From UBA10349 sp003485905 (lineage in GTDB: Bacteria; Pseudomonadota; Gammaproteobacteria; Arenicellales; Arenicellaceae), in contig CALSLL010000002.1 of NCBI GenBank assembly GCA_943787185.1, positions 744,001 to 808,000 on the forward strand: a DNA stretch of 64,000 bases, given 5' to 3'. A program made the translations under genes and the position numbers. The notes below the pieces were generated by a model that saw only the letters and a list, made by a program, of their open reading frames with translations, did no database searches and was not told the origin of the DNA. Below are positions 54,516 to 63,534 of the stretch, one piece after another. The stretch's first letter is position 1. Each line of letters opens with the position of its first letter.

Positions 54516-55715
54516 ATGAATGAAGTAAGTCGCCGTACCTTAGCTGTATTGGGTTCTACTGGATCAGTTGGATGCAATACTCTAGAGGTGGCTCATCTCC
54601 AAAACGATCATTTTTCCGTTCGGGGTTTAAGTGCGCGTTCAAATGTGCAGCTTTTGTTTGAACAAGTTCAGAAATTTCGACCAGAACTTGTCGCTGTAGA
54701 AAATATTGCCGCGGCTACTGAGTTGGAAAATCGGCTTGCATCGGAAGGTCTTGCTGCAACTAAAGTTTTAAAGGGAGTAACAGCGGCTACTAAATTGGTT
54801 GAAGAACTATCTCCTGATGTAGTGATGGCTGCTATCGTCGGGTCTGCAGGCTTGTATTCGGCGCTTCGAGCTGTCGAGTTAGGAGGGTGCGTTTTGATTG
54901 CTAATAAGGAGCCTTTAGTGATGGCAGGTCACTTATTTCAGCAAGCTGCAAAACAAAGTGGTGCAACTCTGTTACCAGTGGACAGTGAGCATAATGCAGT
55001 TTTTCAATGTATTGCAGGTGCGGATTTAGCGGGTCAGTCAATCAGTAAAATTGTACTTACCGCATCTGGGGGTCCTTTTTTTCGGCACGCTGAGTTGCCT
55101 CGTTGGCCGACCTTATCTGAAGTCACCCCAGAACAGGCTATTGCTCACCCTAACTGGACCATGGGAGCAAAAATCTCTGTAGATTCAGCAACTATGATGA
55201 ATAAGGGGCTTGAGGTTATTGAAGCATGTCACCTGTTTGAACTCCCGGTGAAGAAAGTTAGCGTATTACTTCACCCTCAAAGTGTGGTTCATGCAATAGT
55301 AAATTTTATTGATGGATCAAGCGTTGCGCAAATGGGTTTGCCTGATATGCGAGTACCGATCGCGTACGCTATGTCTTGGCCACAACGCTTCGAATCCGGA
55401 GTTTCAAATATTTCCTTGGCAGAAGTTGGTTCTTTAACATTTCGTGAACCTGACTTCGACTGTATGCCATGTCTGGGGTTAGCGAGAGACGTAGCCAAGG
55501 AAGAGTCTCCCGTATTGGCGACTACCCTAAATGCAGCTAATGAAATCGCCGTAGAAGCATTTCTCAAGGGAAATTTATCGTTTGTCAAAATACCGGAAGT
55601 TATTGCCAAAGTGTTAGGCGACTGTAATGGTAATCCCGGGATTGATGTGGAAACATTGATTCGTGTGGATAATGACGTGCGCAAGCAGACTTTAGACTTG
55701 GTGCATTCTAGGTAG
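54516..55715 (+). CDS. dxr: 1-Deoxy-D-xylulose-5-phosphate reductoisomerase
   Basis: A 399-residue NADPH enzyme of the MEP isoprenoid route. LAVLGSTGSVGCNTLEV (Gly13-Gly19) binds NADPH. PVDSEHNAVFQC and NWTMGAKISVDSATMMNKGLE supply metal and substrate residues (in pieces), and QSVVHAIVNF is also typical. I chose ATG 54516 over the longer GTG 54480, because the latter lies inside cdsA and adds residues absent from the family. The isoprenoid product supplies the adjacent uppS step. Confidence 0.95.
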   Translation: MNEVSRRTLAVLGSTGSVGCNTLEVAHLQNDHFSVRGLSARSNVQLLFEQVQKFRPELVAVENIAAATELENRLASEGLAATKVLKGVTAATKLVEELSPDVVMAAIVGSAGLYSALRAVELGGCVLIANKEPLVMAGHLFQQAAKQSGATLLPVDSEHNAVFQCIAGADLAGQSISKIVLTASGGPFFRHAELPRWPTLSEVTPEQAIAHPNWTMGAKISVDSATMMNKGLEVIEACHLFELPVKKVSVLLHPQSVVHAIVNFIDGSSVAQMGLPDMRVPIAYAMSWPQRFESGVSNISLAEVGSLTFREPDFDCMPCLGLARDVAKEESPVLATTLNAANEIAVEAFLKGNLSFVKIPEVIAKVLGDCNGNPGIDVETLIRVDNDVRKQTLDLVHSR

Positions 55716-55791
55716 CGTTAAAATGGCTCAATTATTGTATTCAAATTGTTTAATTACTTTGCTAAGCGCAATCACGTTGGATTTTAGCTAA

Positions 55792-57156
55792 ATGGTTAAT
55801 ATTCTTTTCGATATAGGAGGCTTTTTAGTTGCTATCGCTATATTGGTGGCGATCCATGAATATGGGCATTTCTGGGTCGCACGAACCCTTGGTGTCAAAG
55901 TGTTGCGATTTTCTATAGGTTTTGGAAAACCACTCTGGAAAAAAGTGTCCGAGGTGGACGGTGTTGAGTACACTATTTCAGCGATTCCGCTCGGTGGTTA
56001 CGTCAAAATGCTTGACGAGAATGAAGGTGATGTTCCAGCAGAGGAGTTACCACAGGCATTTAATCGTCAACCCCTTTGGAAGAGATCGTTAATTGTTCTC
56101 GCCGGGCCTGTGGCTAATTTTATCTTGGCTATTTTTCTTTTTGCGGTACTAAATATGTGGGGTACCCCTGGGGTTACACCTGAAGTTGGCAAATTGGAAA
56201 TTTCCAGTGTCGCCTCGCAAGCTGGTGTCGAAGAAGGCGATATGTTGGTTTCAGTTGATGGCAGAGATTACCGCTATTGGGGGCAGCACGATCTTTATCT
56301 TTATAATCAAGTGATAAAAGGGCAGGACGCCCACCTGATTGTGCTCGGTTTAGACGGCCGTCAACGTGAAGTAACTTTGCCTCTGTCAACTATTCCTGCG
56401 AGCGATGTTGGACCCGGGTTATTACCCCGTGCGCTAGGCCTGACCCGTTGGCGACCAGAAATTCCGGCGGTTATAGGCCGTGTTGTAGAAGATTCGCCCG
56501 CTAGTCTGGGGGGTATGCAAGTTTTCGATCGAGTGATATCAATCGATGGTGAAACTATCATTGATTGGGCTGAATTTGTTGTCGCGGTGATTGATCGTCC
56601 AGGAGATGAATTGAGAATCCTGGTCGAGCGCGACGATGTGCAGCTCGAATTAAATGTCACCCCAGAGACGATTACAGAGGGTGGTCGTATGTTCGGCCGG
56701 GTCGGGGTTGCGCCTGAGTTTGTAGATATTCCAGAGAGTCGACGCGTATTAGCACGTGACAACCTTCCAATGGCAGTGTTAAACGGTATAGACGAAACAT
56801 GGCTGATGTCTGTGTTAACGCTGCGTATGCTCGGTAAAATGCTTGTGCTCGAAGTGTCGCCAAAAAATATAAGTGGTCCGATTACGATCGCGCAGTACGC
56901 AGGGCAAACAGCACAAATTGGGTTGCAGCCGTTTATATCGTTTTTGGCAATTATTAGTATAAGCTTGGGTGTATTGAATTTACTGCCAATACCGATGTTA
57001 GATGGTGGGCATTTGCTGTTTTATATTGGCGAGGCGATTACGCGCAAGCCGGTGTCCGAGCGTGTAATGGCCGTAGGGCAGCAATTTGGATTAGTGCTGT
57101 TGCTTGGGTTAATGTGCCTAGCTTTTTATAATGATATATTTCGGTTGATTGGGTAG
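55792..57156 (+). CDS. rseP: RIP metalloprotease RseP (site-2 protease)
   Basis: A 454-residue intramembrane zinc protease that cuts RseA to free the envelope-stress sigma factor. HEYGH (His22, Glu23, His26) is in the first membrane helix, and LLPIPMLDGGHL near residue 400 supplies the third zinc ligand. Two PDZ domains lie between (about 125-205 and 220-300, e.g. VEDSPASLGGMQVFDRVISI). It is between dxr and bamA, the standard order. Length matches E. coli (450). Confidence 0.96.
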   Translation: MVNILFDIGGFLVAIAILVAIHEYGHFWVARTLGVKVLRFSIGFGKPLWKKVSEVDGVEYTISAIPLGGYVKMLDENEGDVPAEELPQAFNRQPLWKRSLIVLAGPVANFILAIFLFAVLNMWGTPGVTPEVGKLEISSVASQAGVEEGDMLVSVDGRDYRYWGQHDLYLYNQVIKGQDAHLIVLGLDGRQREVTLPLSTIPASDVGPGLLPRALGLTRWRPEIPAVIGRVVEDSPASLGGMQVFDRVISIDGETIIDWAEFVVAVIDRPGDELRILVERDDVQLELNVTPETITEGGRMFGRVGVAPEFVDIPESRRVLARDNLPMAVLNGIDETWLMSVLTLRMLGKMLVLEVSPKNISGPITIAQYAGQTAQIGLQPFISFLAIISISLGVLNLLPIPMLDGGHLLFYIGEAITRKPVSERVMAVGQQFGLVLLLGLMCLAFYNDIFRLIG

Positions 57157-57213
57157 GGTTTGTGAATGTTTTGTTTAAGGGATTTACTAACTATTCAAGG
57201 CTCAGGAGATCTT

Positions 57214-57252
57214 ATGAGTGAATTACTTGGTTGGAGAATGTATGCCGTGTAA
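57214..57252 (+). other. Possible 12-codon leader ORF overlapping the bamA start
   Basis: ATG 57214 encodes MSELLGWRMYAV then TAA 57250-57252. It has the best ribosome-binding site in the region (AGGAG 57204-57208, five-base spacing). It overlaps the bamA start (57242) in another frame, so it could couple or tune bamA translation. Expression is unproven. Confidence 0.35.
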
Positions 57253-59533
57253 AAAATTAGTACGTAATGCGGTTTTCTTATTATGCATGGCCGTAACAAG
57301 TGTGCAGGCTCAAACTATCGAATCGTTTGTTATTTCTGATATACGCGTCGAGGGGTTGCAGCGCATATCTGCCGGTACTGTATTTAACTATTTGCCGGTA
57401 AAAGTCGGTGACGAATTCGAAGAGGCTGCTTCAGCAGAGTCTATTCGGGCTTTGTTTCAAACTGGTTTTTTTAGGGATGTAAGGTTGTCTAGGGCGGGTC
57501 GAACACTAGTTGTGCAAGTTGACGAGTTTCCAACTATTTTCTCGATCGAATTTACTGGTAATAAAGGTATCGAGGATGATGCGTTAAGGGACGCTATGAG
57601 CCAAGCTGAGTTCATTGAAGGAAGGGTGTTTAACCCTACCGTGCTTGACCAGGTTGTACAGGAACTTAAAAATCAATATCTATCTCGTGGGAAATATGCA
57701 GCAGAGGTGGAAACCGATGTTCAGGATTTGGCGCGTAATCGTGTTGCGGTCAAAATAAATGTACGCGAAGGCGATACCGCGACGATTAAAAAGATTTCGA
57801 TTGTTGGGAACGAGAGCTTTAGCGATAAAGAGTTATTGGATGAGTTTGAATCAAAGACTTCTTCACTGCTTAATTTCTTCTCTAAAAAGAATCAGTATTC
57901 AAAGGAAACTGTATCGTCCGACCTTGAGACTCTAACAAGTTTTTATCAAGACCAGGGTTTTTTGAATTTTCGTATCGATTCAACGCAAGTATCGATAACA
58001 CCGGACCGTGAAAACATTTATTTGACCATAAATGTTGTAGAAGGAGAGCAGTACCGAATTTCCCAATTTAAACTTACAGGGCGGTTGATTGTTCCCGAAG
58101 AGGAATTGCTACCGCTGGTTTATATTGCTCCTGGAGAACTCTACTCGCGGGCGCTCGTAGACGGTACGGTTGAACTATTAACAACTCGTTTGGCCGCGGA
58201 GGGGTATTCTTTTGCTGAAATAAATCCCGTGCCCGAAATTGATGAGGACAGTAATACCGTCTCGTTTACCATTAACGTCAATCCCGGGCGACGTGTCTAT
58301 GTACGTCGTATTGAAATTATTGGAAATAATACGACTCGTGATGAGGTTATTAGGCGTGAGCTGCGCCAGTTGGAAGGTGGTTGGTATTCTCCAGCCTTGG
58401 TGCAGCGATCAAAAATTCGCTTACAGCGTCTTGGCTTTTTTGACGTGGTTGAAATTGACAATGAGCCAGTGCCCGGCAGCACAGATCAAGTCGATCTGAT
58501 TGTTAGCTTAACCGAGCGAAGTACCGGGAGTTTTCTAGTAGGTGTTGGGTTTTCGGATGGTGACGGCATACTGCTGCAATCGAGTGTAACCCAAGCGAAT
58601 TTGTTCGGTTCGGGTAAACAGCTAAGCCTTGGAGCCGATCGATCTTCAATCATTCAATCGGTCAATGTGCAATATACAAACCCCTATGCGACAGATAGTG
58701 GCATATCTCGTGGGTTTAACCTTGTTTATCAACGCATAGATTCGTTTGCAGCGCAGACTGCCGCGTATATCACTCAAACGCTTGGTGGCGGTGTGAATTA
58801 TTTATTTCCTTTGAGTGAGTTTATGTCGTTTTCGGCAGGAGTTTCGTACGATAAGATCGACCTTGAGTCTACTCAATTCACACCACCTGAAATAGTTGAC
58901 TTTATTGATGCCAACCCGAGTAATAATGTTTATAAATTAACATCTGCACTAGCTTACGATACTCGAGACAGCTTGCTGTACGCGACTAGAGGTTTAAGCC
59001 TATCGTTGAATTTGGAAGTGGCCGCTCCTGGTAGCGGGCTGGAGTATTACAAAGCGAATGCGAGGGCCTCGTGGTATGTTCCGCTAATACGTGACTTTGT
59101 CTTTAAAGTTAGTGGCGATTTCGGTTATGGTGATAGCTACGGTGGTGACGAGGGCCTTCCGTTCTTTAAAAACTACTTTGCTGGGGGCGTCTCATCCGTA
59201 CGCGGTTATGAAATTCGCTCTTTGGGTCCTAGAGATTCAAATTTTAATCCATTAGGTGGAGCTAGCCGTATATTAACTAACGCTTCGCTTTTGCTTCCGA
59301 TACCTGGATCTACCGCTAAAGATAAACGTTTTGCACTTTTCATAGATGGGGGGCAAGTGTATGGGCCGAACCAATCTATTGAATTGAGCGAAATGCGGTA
59401 TTCTGCGGGTATTGGGTTTAACTGGTTGTCACCAATGGGACCACTAGCTATTTCATATGCCAAGCCTCTTAACAGTAGAATAGGAGATGAAACAGAATCA
59501 ATACAATTTAATATAGGCCGAGTTTTCGATTAG
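57242..59533 (+). CDS. bamA: Outer membrane protein assembly factor BamA
   Basis: A 763-residue Omp85 protein, the essential core of the beta-barrel assembly machine. A signal peptide (LVRNAVFLLCMAVTSVQA) is followed by five POTRA domains (about 25-410, starting FVISDIRVEGLQRIS) and a 16-strand barrel with the VRGYE motif of loop 6. The final residue is aromatic-adjacent (GRVFD). ATG 57242 has GGAG at 57233-57236. GTG 57218 is an upstream option, but would give an unusually long signal n-region. Confidence 0.95.
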   Translation: MPCKKLVRNAVFLLCMAVTSVQAQTIESFVISDIRVEGLQRISAGTVFNYLPVKVGDEFEEAASAESIRALFQTGFFRDVRLSRAGRTLVVQVDEFPTIFSIEFTGNKGIEDDALRDAMSQAEFIEGRVFNPTVLDQVVQELKNQYLSRGKYAAEVETDVQDLARNRVAVKINVREGDTATIKKISIVGNESFSDKELLDEFESKTSSLLNFFSKKNQYSKETVSSDLETLTSFYQDQGFLNFRIDSTQVSITPDRENIYLTINVVEGEQYRISQFKLTGRLIVPEEELLPLVYIAPGELYSRALVDGTVELLTTRLAAEGYSFAEINPVPEIDEDSNTVSFTINVNPGRRVYVRRIEIIGNNTTRDEVIRRELRQLEGGWYSPALVQRSKIRLQRLGFFDVVEIDNEPVPGSTDQVDLIVSLTERSTGSFLVGVGFSDGDGILLQSSVTQANLFGSGKQLSLGADRSSIIQSVNVQYTNPYATDSGISRGFNLVYQRIDSFAAQTAAYITQTLGGGVNYLFPLSEFMSFSAGVSYDKIDLESTQFTPPEIVDFIDANPSNNVYKLTSALAYDTRDSLLYATRGLSLSLNLEVAAPGSGLEYYKANARASWYVPLIRDFVFKVSGDFGYGDSYGGDEGLPFFKNYFAGGVSSVRGYEIRSLGPRDSNFNPLGGASRILTNASLLLPIPGSTAKDKRFALFIDGGQVYGPNQSIELSEMRYSAGIGFNWLSPMGPLAISYAKPLNSRIGDETESIQFNIGRVFD

Positions 59534-59697
59534 CATATTTGGACTGCCTAAAATCGACAATCCTGTGCTAAAGTGCGCTGCCTGAAAATGTTGGGTTCTT
59601 AGTGAGCCAAAAATTTTTAGAAGTTGATAACGAAATCAATAAGAAACGCTATTCAGTGGGACTTATTTTATATTAATTTAAATTAACAGGTCATTAC

Positions 59698-60207
59698 ATG
59701 CTTAATACAAAAAACCTGATCATCGCTGCAGCCATGCTTGGCGTGGCATCTACAAGCGGTTCTGCAATTGCTCAAACTAAAATTGGGTATTTTAATCTAG
59801 TAAAAGTCATTGAAAGTGCGCCACAAGCGGAAACGGCCCTCAAGCAACTAGAGGCCGAATTTGCTCCCAGGGAGCAAGAAGGGCGCGCGCTAACCGAACA
59901 AATCCAGGCTGCAACTGAAGAGCGGGAAAAAAATGGATTAGTTTGGAGTGATGCCGAACGTAGAGATAAGGATAACGCCTTACGTGATATGCAGCGGGAT
60001 CTGACGAGACTATCCGAAGAAATTCGAGAAGACTATAACCTAAGGCGCAATGAAGAACTCGCTGCGATCCAGCAGGCTGTGTATCAGGCTGTTATTGATA
60101 TCGCAAATGAGGAGAGTTATGACTTGATTCTTCATGAGGGTGCGGTTGTGGCCAGTCCAAACGTCGATATAACAACCAAAGTATTAGCGAAGATGGGAGA
60201 GTTATAG
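59698..60207 (+). CDS. skp: OmpH/Skp family periplasmic chaperone
   Basis: A 169-residue periplasmic chaperone with a cleavable signal (AAAMLGVASTSGSAIAQ) and the OmpH start TKIGYFNLVKVIESAPQAETALKQLE. A long charged coiled coil (about 45-125) forms the tentacles that hold unfolded outer-membrane proteins, and the end VYQAVIDIANEESYDLIL is the trimer core strand. It sits after bamA as usual, but fabZ follows directly, without lpxD. Confidence 0.93.
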   Translation: MLNTKNLIIAAAMLGVASTSGSAIAQTKIGYFNLVKVIESAPQAETALKQLEAEFAPREQEGRALTEQIQAATEEREKNGLVWSDAERRDKDNALRDMQRDLTRLSEEIREDYNLRRNEELAAIQQAVYQAVIDIANEESYDLILHEGAVVASPNVDITTKVLAKMGEL

Positions 60208-60317
60208 TCTCTGGCGATTGTCTGAAGTGTTCTTTTTGTAGAGCCTTATAATCGACTGTGGAATAGACTTGTTCGAGTGTCGTTTGATTGAAAAATATGG
60301 ATTAGTTTACTTAAATT

Positions 60318-60764
60318 ATGACGACTCTTGATATCCATCAGATAAAAAACTACCTGCCTCACCGGTATCCTTTTTTATTGCTTGACCGAATTCTGTCCGT
60401 AGAACCGCAAGAATCATTAGTAGCGCTTAAAAACGTTACGATAAATGAACCATACTTTGAAGGGCATTTCCCGCATCGTCCAGTAATGCCAGGCGTGCTC
60501 ATTCTAGAGGCTATGGCTCAAGCGAGCGCAATCCTAGCAAGCCATGATCTTGAGGATGAAATTGATATAGAAAATCGCGTTTATTACTTTACGGGTATTG
60601 ATAAAGCGCGATTTAAACGTCCAGTTGAGCCAGGCGATCAGCTAATAATCGAAGTGAAGATCGAACGACGTATCCAAAATATGTGGAAGTGTTCTGGCAC
60701 CGCGAAGGTTGAAGGTAACCTTGCTTGTCGAACTGAGCTTATGTTTACTTACAAGGATTTGTAG
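60318..60764 (+). CDS. fabZ: 3-Hydroxyacyl-[acyl-carrier-protein] dehydratase FabZ
   Basis: A 148-residue hot-dog-fold dehydratase of fatty acid elongation. His50 in EGHFPHRPVMPG and Glu64 in LILEAMAQAS are the catalytic pair. LPHRYPFLLLDR is the family opening. It lies next to lpxA, where the two enzymes compete for 3-hydroxyacyl-ACP. Length is normal. No lpxD lies upstream in the gap from skp. Confidence 0.96.
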   Translation: MTTLDIHQIKNYLPHRYPFLLLDRILSVEPQESLVALKNVTINEPYFEGHFPHRPVMPGVLILEAMAQASAILASHDLEDEIDIENRVYYFTGIDKARFKRPVEPGDQLIIEVKIERRIQNMWKCSGTAKVEGNLACRTELMFTYKDL

Positions 60765-60778
60765 ACATTGTTTTTCGT

Positions 60779-61546
60779 ATGATTCACGAATCGGTAATTG
60801 TCCACGATTCCGCAAAGATTGGGGCAAATGTTACTGTAGGGCCTTACTCGATAATCGGTCCAAATGTAGCTATTGGAGATAATTGTCAAATTGGTTCTCA
60901 TACTGTTATAGAGGGACGAACGAGTATTGGTGCGAACACTAAAATTTCCTCATTTGCCGCGATCGGAGGTGCCCCGCAGCACAGCGGTTATATGGGAGAA
61001 GACACTTCGTTAGAGATCGGCGAAAATAATGTGGTCCGTGAATACTGCACCATAAATCGAGGTACCGTTGAGGGTGGCTCTTTAACAAGTATCGGTGACA
61101 ACAACTTTCTTATGGCATATGTGCATATTGCACATGATTGCCATGTAGGCTCAAATACGATATTTGCAAATGCGGCTAGTCTAGCCGGGCACGTCCACGT
61201 TGGTGATTACGCAGTTATGGGCGGATTTTCTCTAGTCCATCAATTTTGTCGGGTTGGAGCACATTGTATTACAGGTATTGGAGCGGTCTGTTTATTAGAT
61301 GTTCCGCCCTATATGATTGTGGCGGGTAATAAAGCCGTAACGCATGGAATAAATGTAAAAGGAATGCGTCGCCGAGAATTTACGGAAGAAGATATTTTGG
61401 TGCTTAAACGCGCGTATAAAACATTCTATAGATCAGACTTTAGTATGAAAGATGGTTTGTCCAAGTTAGAAGCAATGGGAGACAACCCACACTTAGTGAG
61501 TTTGATCGGTTTTTTGCGCAGTACCGAACGCGGAGTAATTCGATGA
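60779..61546 (+). CDS. lpxA: Acyl-[ACP]-UDP-N-acetylglucosamine O-acyltransferase
   Basis: A 255-residue left-handed beta-helix enzyme starting lipid A synthesis by acylating UDP-GlcNAc. Hexapeptide repeats cover residues 1-185. The catalytic base is the His of HIAHDCHVG (His119, equivalent to E. coli His125), and DVPPYMIVAGNKA is conserved. The C-terminal helical part (RRREFTEEDILVLKRAYK) completes the trimer. It follows fabZ by 14 bases. Confidence 0.96.
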   Translation: MIHESVIVHDSAKIGANVTVGPYSIIGPNVAIGDNCQIGSHTVIEGRTSIGANTKISSFAAIGGAPQHSGYMGEDTSLEIGENNVVREYCTINRGTVEGGSLTSIGDNNFLMAYVHIAHDCHVGSNTIFANAASLAGHVHVGDYAVMGGFSLVHQFCRVGAHCITGIGAVCLLDVPPYMIVAGNKAVTHGINVKGMRRREFTEEDILVLKRAYKTFYRSDFSMKDGLSKLEAMGDNPHLVSLIGFLRSTERGVIR

Positions 61547-61686
61547 GAACTCCCGAATTGTGACGTAAATGGAAAATTTGGCTGTAATTAGTTTTTTAGC
61601 AGCAATCGTTCATACTACTCAATATTGTTTATATTAGAAGCTTGTTTCGGTAACTCTTTTCATAGATTGATTACAGTGGATACATA

Positions 61687-62841
61687 GTGTCATCCCCGAC
61701 TGAAATGCATTTTGCAATGGTTGCCGGCGAGCAGTCGGGTGATTATTTAGGTGCCGAGCTAATCAGGGCGCTAAGATCGCTATATCCGAACGCGCATTTT
61801 TCTGGTGTTGGCGGACCGCAGATGGCGAATGAGGGTATTGAATTAGTTGCACCACTCGATGATATCACTGTGATGGGTTTTGATGGGCTTTGGTCGAAAT
61901 TGGGTGGTATTTTGCGGTTGCGTTCCAAGTTGCGAAAACGCTATAGCAAGGAACAACCATCAGTATTTATTGGTATTGATGCTCCAGATTTCAATATAAA
62001 GTTGGAGGCGCAGTTGCGCCGAGTGGGAGTGAAAACTGCACACTATGTAAGTCCAACGGTTTGGGCGTGGCGCGAGTATCGACTTAATGGTATTAAGCGA
62101 GCCTGTGATTTAATGCTCACACTTTTTCCATTTGAAGAGCAGTACTATCGAAACAAGAATATTCCGGTAACGTTTGTTGGTCATCCACTGGCTAGTGAGC
62201 TTACGGTGCCGTCAGACAAAACATCGATGCGTATAGACGCCCAGGCAGAAGGAAAAATGTTGATCGCATTATTGCCTGGTAGTCGCAGATCAGAAGTTAA
62301 ACGTTTAGGAAAATTGTTTCTAAGCTTTATTGAAGTTGCTCATGAACGTTACCCGGATGTTGTATTTGTGATACCGGTTGCGAATAAATCGGTGGATACA
62401 GAGCTAGTAGCAATGCTAGGAGAATACGATGATCTGCCCATTCGGCTTATTGAAGGGGATAAGGCTCGAGACCTGTTGGCTTGTGCTGACCTGGCAGTTT
62501 TAGCATCGGGTACCGCTGCATTAGAGGCCGCGCTAGTATCTACCCCGATGATTGTGGCATATAAAGTATCCTGGCTAACTTATTTATTTGCGCGGTTAAC
62601 CGCACATGTTCGATATGTGTCGATGCCCAACCATCTAATGTCGGAACCAGTTGTGCCAGAGCTTCTACAAGGCGATGCAAATCTGGTTAATTTGATAAAT
62701 ATTGCGATTCCGTATATTGAAGATCCAGAGGTGAGGGATCGTCAGTCCAGCGCCTTATCCGCAATTGCTCCCAGTTTGCGTCGAAATAGTGGGGAGCTAG
62801 CTGCTCTAGCGTTGAGCGAACTCATAGAAAGTGATGGTTAG
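61687..62841 (+). CDS. lpxB: Lipid-A-disaccharide synthase
   Basis: A 384-residue GT-B-fold (GT19) enzyme that condenses UDP-diacylglucosamine with lipid X. VAGEQSGDYLGAELIRAL, GIDAPDFNIKLE, the PTVWAWREYR segment and LPGSRRSEVKRL are signature regions, as is LASGTAALEAALVSTPMIVAYK. Start is GTG 61687, or ATG 61705, neither with a strong ribosome-binding site. Its last bases overlap rnhB. The other substrate, lipid X, comes from LpxH (30941). Confidence 0.95.
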   Translation: MSSPTEMHFAMVAGEQSGDYLGAELIRALRSLYPNAHFSGVGGPQMANEGIELVAPLDDITVMGFDGLWSKLGGILRLRSKLRKRYSKEQPSVFIGIDAPDFNIKLEAQLRRVGVKTAHYVSPTVWAWREYRLNGIKRACDLMLTLFPFEEQYYRNKNIPVTFVGHPLASELTVPSDKTSMRIDAQAEGKMLIALLPGSRRSEVKRLGKLFLSFIEVAHERYPDVVFVIPVANKSVDTELVAMLGEYDDLPIRLIEGDKARDLLACADLAVLASGTAALEAALVSTPMIVAYKVSWLTYLFARLTAHVRYVSMPNHLMSEPVVPELLQGDANLVNLINIAIPYIEDPEVRDRQSSALSAIAPSLRRNSGELAALALSELIESDG

Positions 62842-63421
62842 TCTATCGGGTATTGCCTCGAAAGAGGTCGCTGGGGTGGATGAGGTAGGTCGAGGCCCGC
62901 TTGCTGGACCGGTAGTTGCGGCTGCTGTGGTGCTCCCGAACGAGTTTTGTTTGCCTGGGCTTACCGACTCAAAAAAGATCAGTGCCCGCACTAGAGAACG
63001 CCTTAATCAGGAGATTCGTGCAATCGCGGTTGATTACTTTATCGCAGAGGCCAGCGTGGCTGAGATTGATGAGCTAAATATTTTACAGGCGAGTTTACTG
63101 GCTATGCATAGGGCTGTACTGGGATTACGGCAAACACCTAAACATACGTTAGTTGATGGTAATAGGCTGCCGAGTTTGCCCGGCCCAGCAACGGCTGTCG
63201 TTGGCGGTGACTTGACTGAAGCAAGCATTTCGGCAGCATCTATAATTGCTAAAGTTTATCGAGATAGCATGATGAGCGACTATGCTAAGCAGTATCCAGG
63301 TTATGGCTTGGAAAAACACAAGGGATACCCGACTAGACAGCATCTTGACGCTTTGTTAACGCTGGGTGTAACTCCAATTCATCGTCGTACTTTCGGCCCG
63401 GTACGACGCTTGCTCGACTAG
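62834..63421 (+). CDS. rnhB: Ribonuclease HII
   Basis: A 195-residue RNase H-fold enzyme that removes ribonucleotides from DNA and RNA-DNA hybrids. GVDEVGRGPLAGPVVAAAVVL opens the catalytic core with the adjacent Asp-Glu pair. Further acids are in LTDSKKISARTRE and LVDGNRLPSL. The end GYPTRQHLDALLTLGVTPIHRRTFGPVR is typical (in pieces). The ATG overlaps the lpxB stop; GTG 62831 directly before it is an alternative. Confidence 0.95.
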   Translation: MVSLSGIASKEVAGVDEVGRGPLAGPVVAAAVVLPNEFCLPGLTDSKKISARTRERLNQEIRAIAVDYFIAEASVAEIDELNILQASLLAMHRAVLGLRQTPKHTLVDGNRLPSLPGPATAVVGGDLTEASISAASIIAKVYRDSMMSDYAKQYPGYGLEKHKGYPTRQHLDALLTLGVTPIHRRTFGPVRRLLD

Positions 63422-63534
63422 CGTGCGGTAAATACCAAAATAGATCCTTACCGACCACTCTTTTTTACCACGAGTGAGCCTGCATAGTTCATAATTAAGC
63501 TATGCAAAATGTCGTGGAAACTGAAGTAGATGCT

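Noticed and set aside
59580..59640. Possible terminator between bamA and skp
   Set aside because: The stem is bulged and short, and the A/T tail is not clearly placed; too weak to call.
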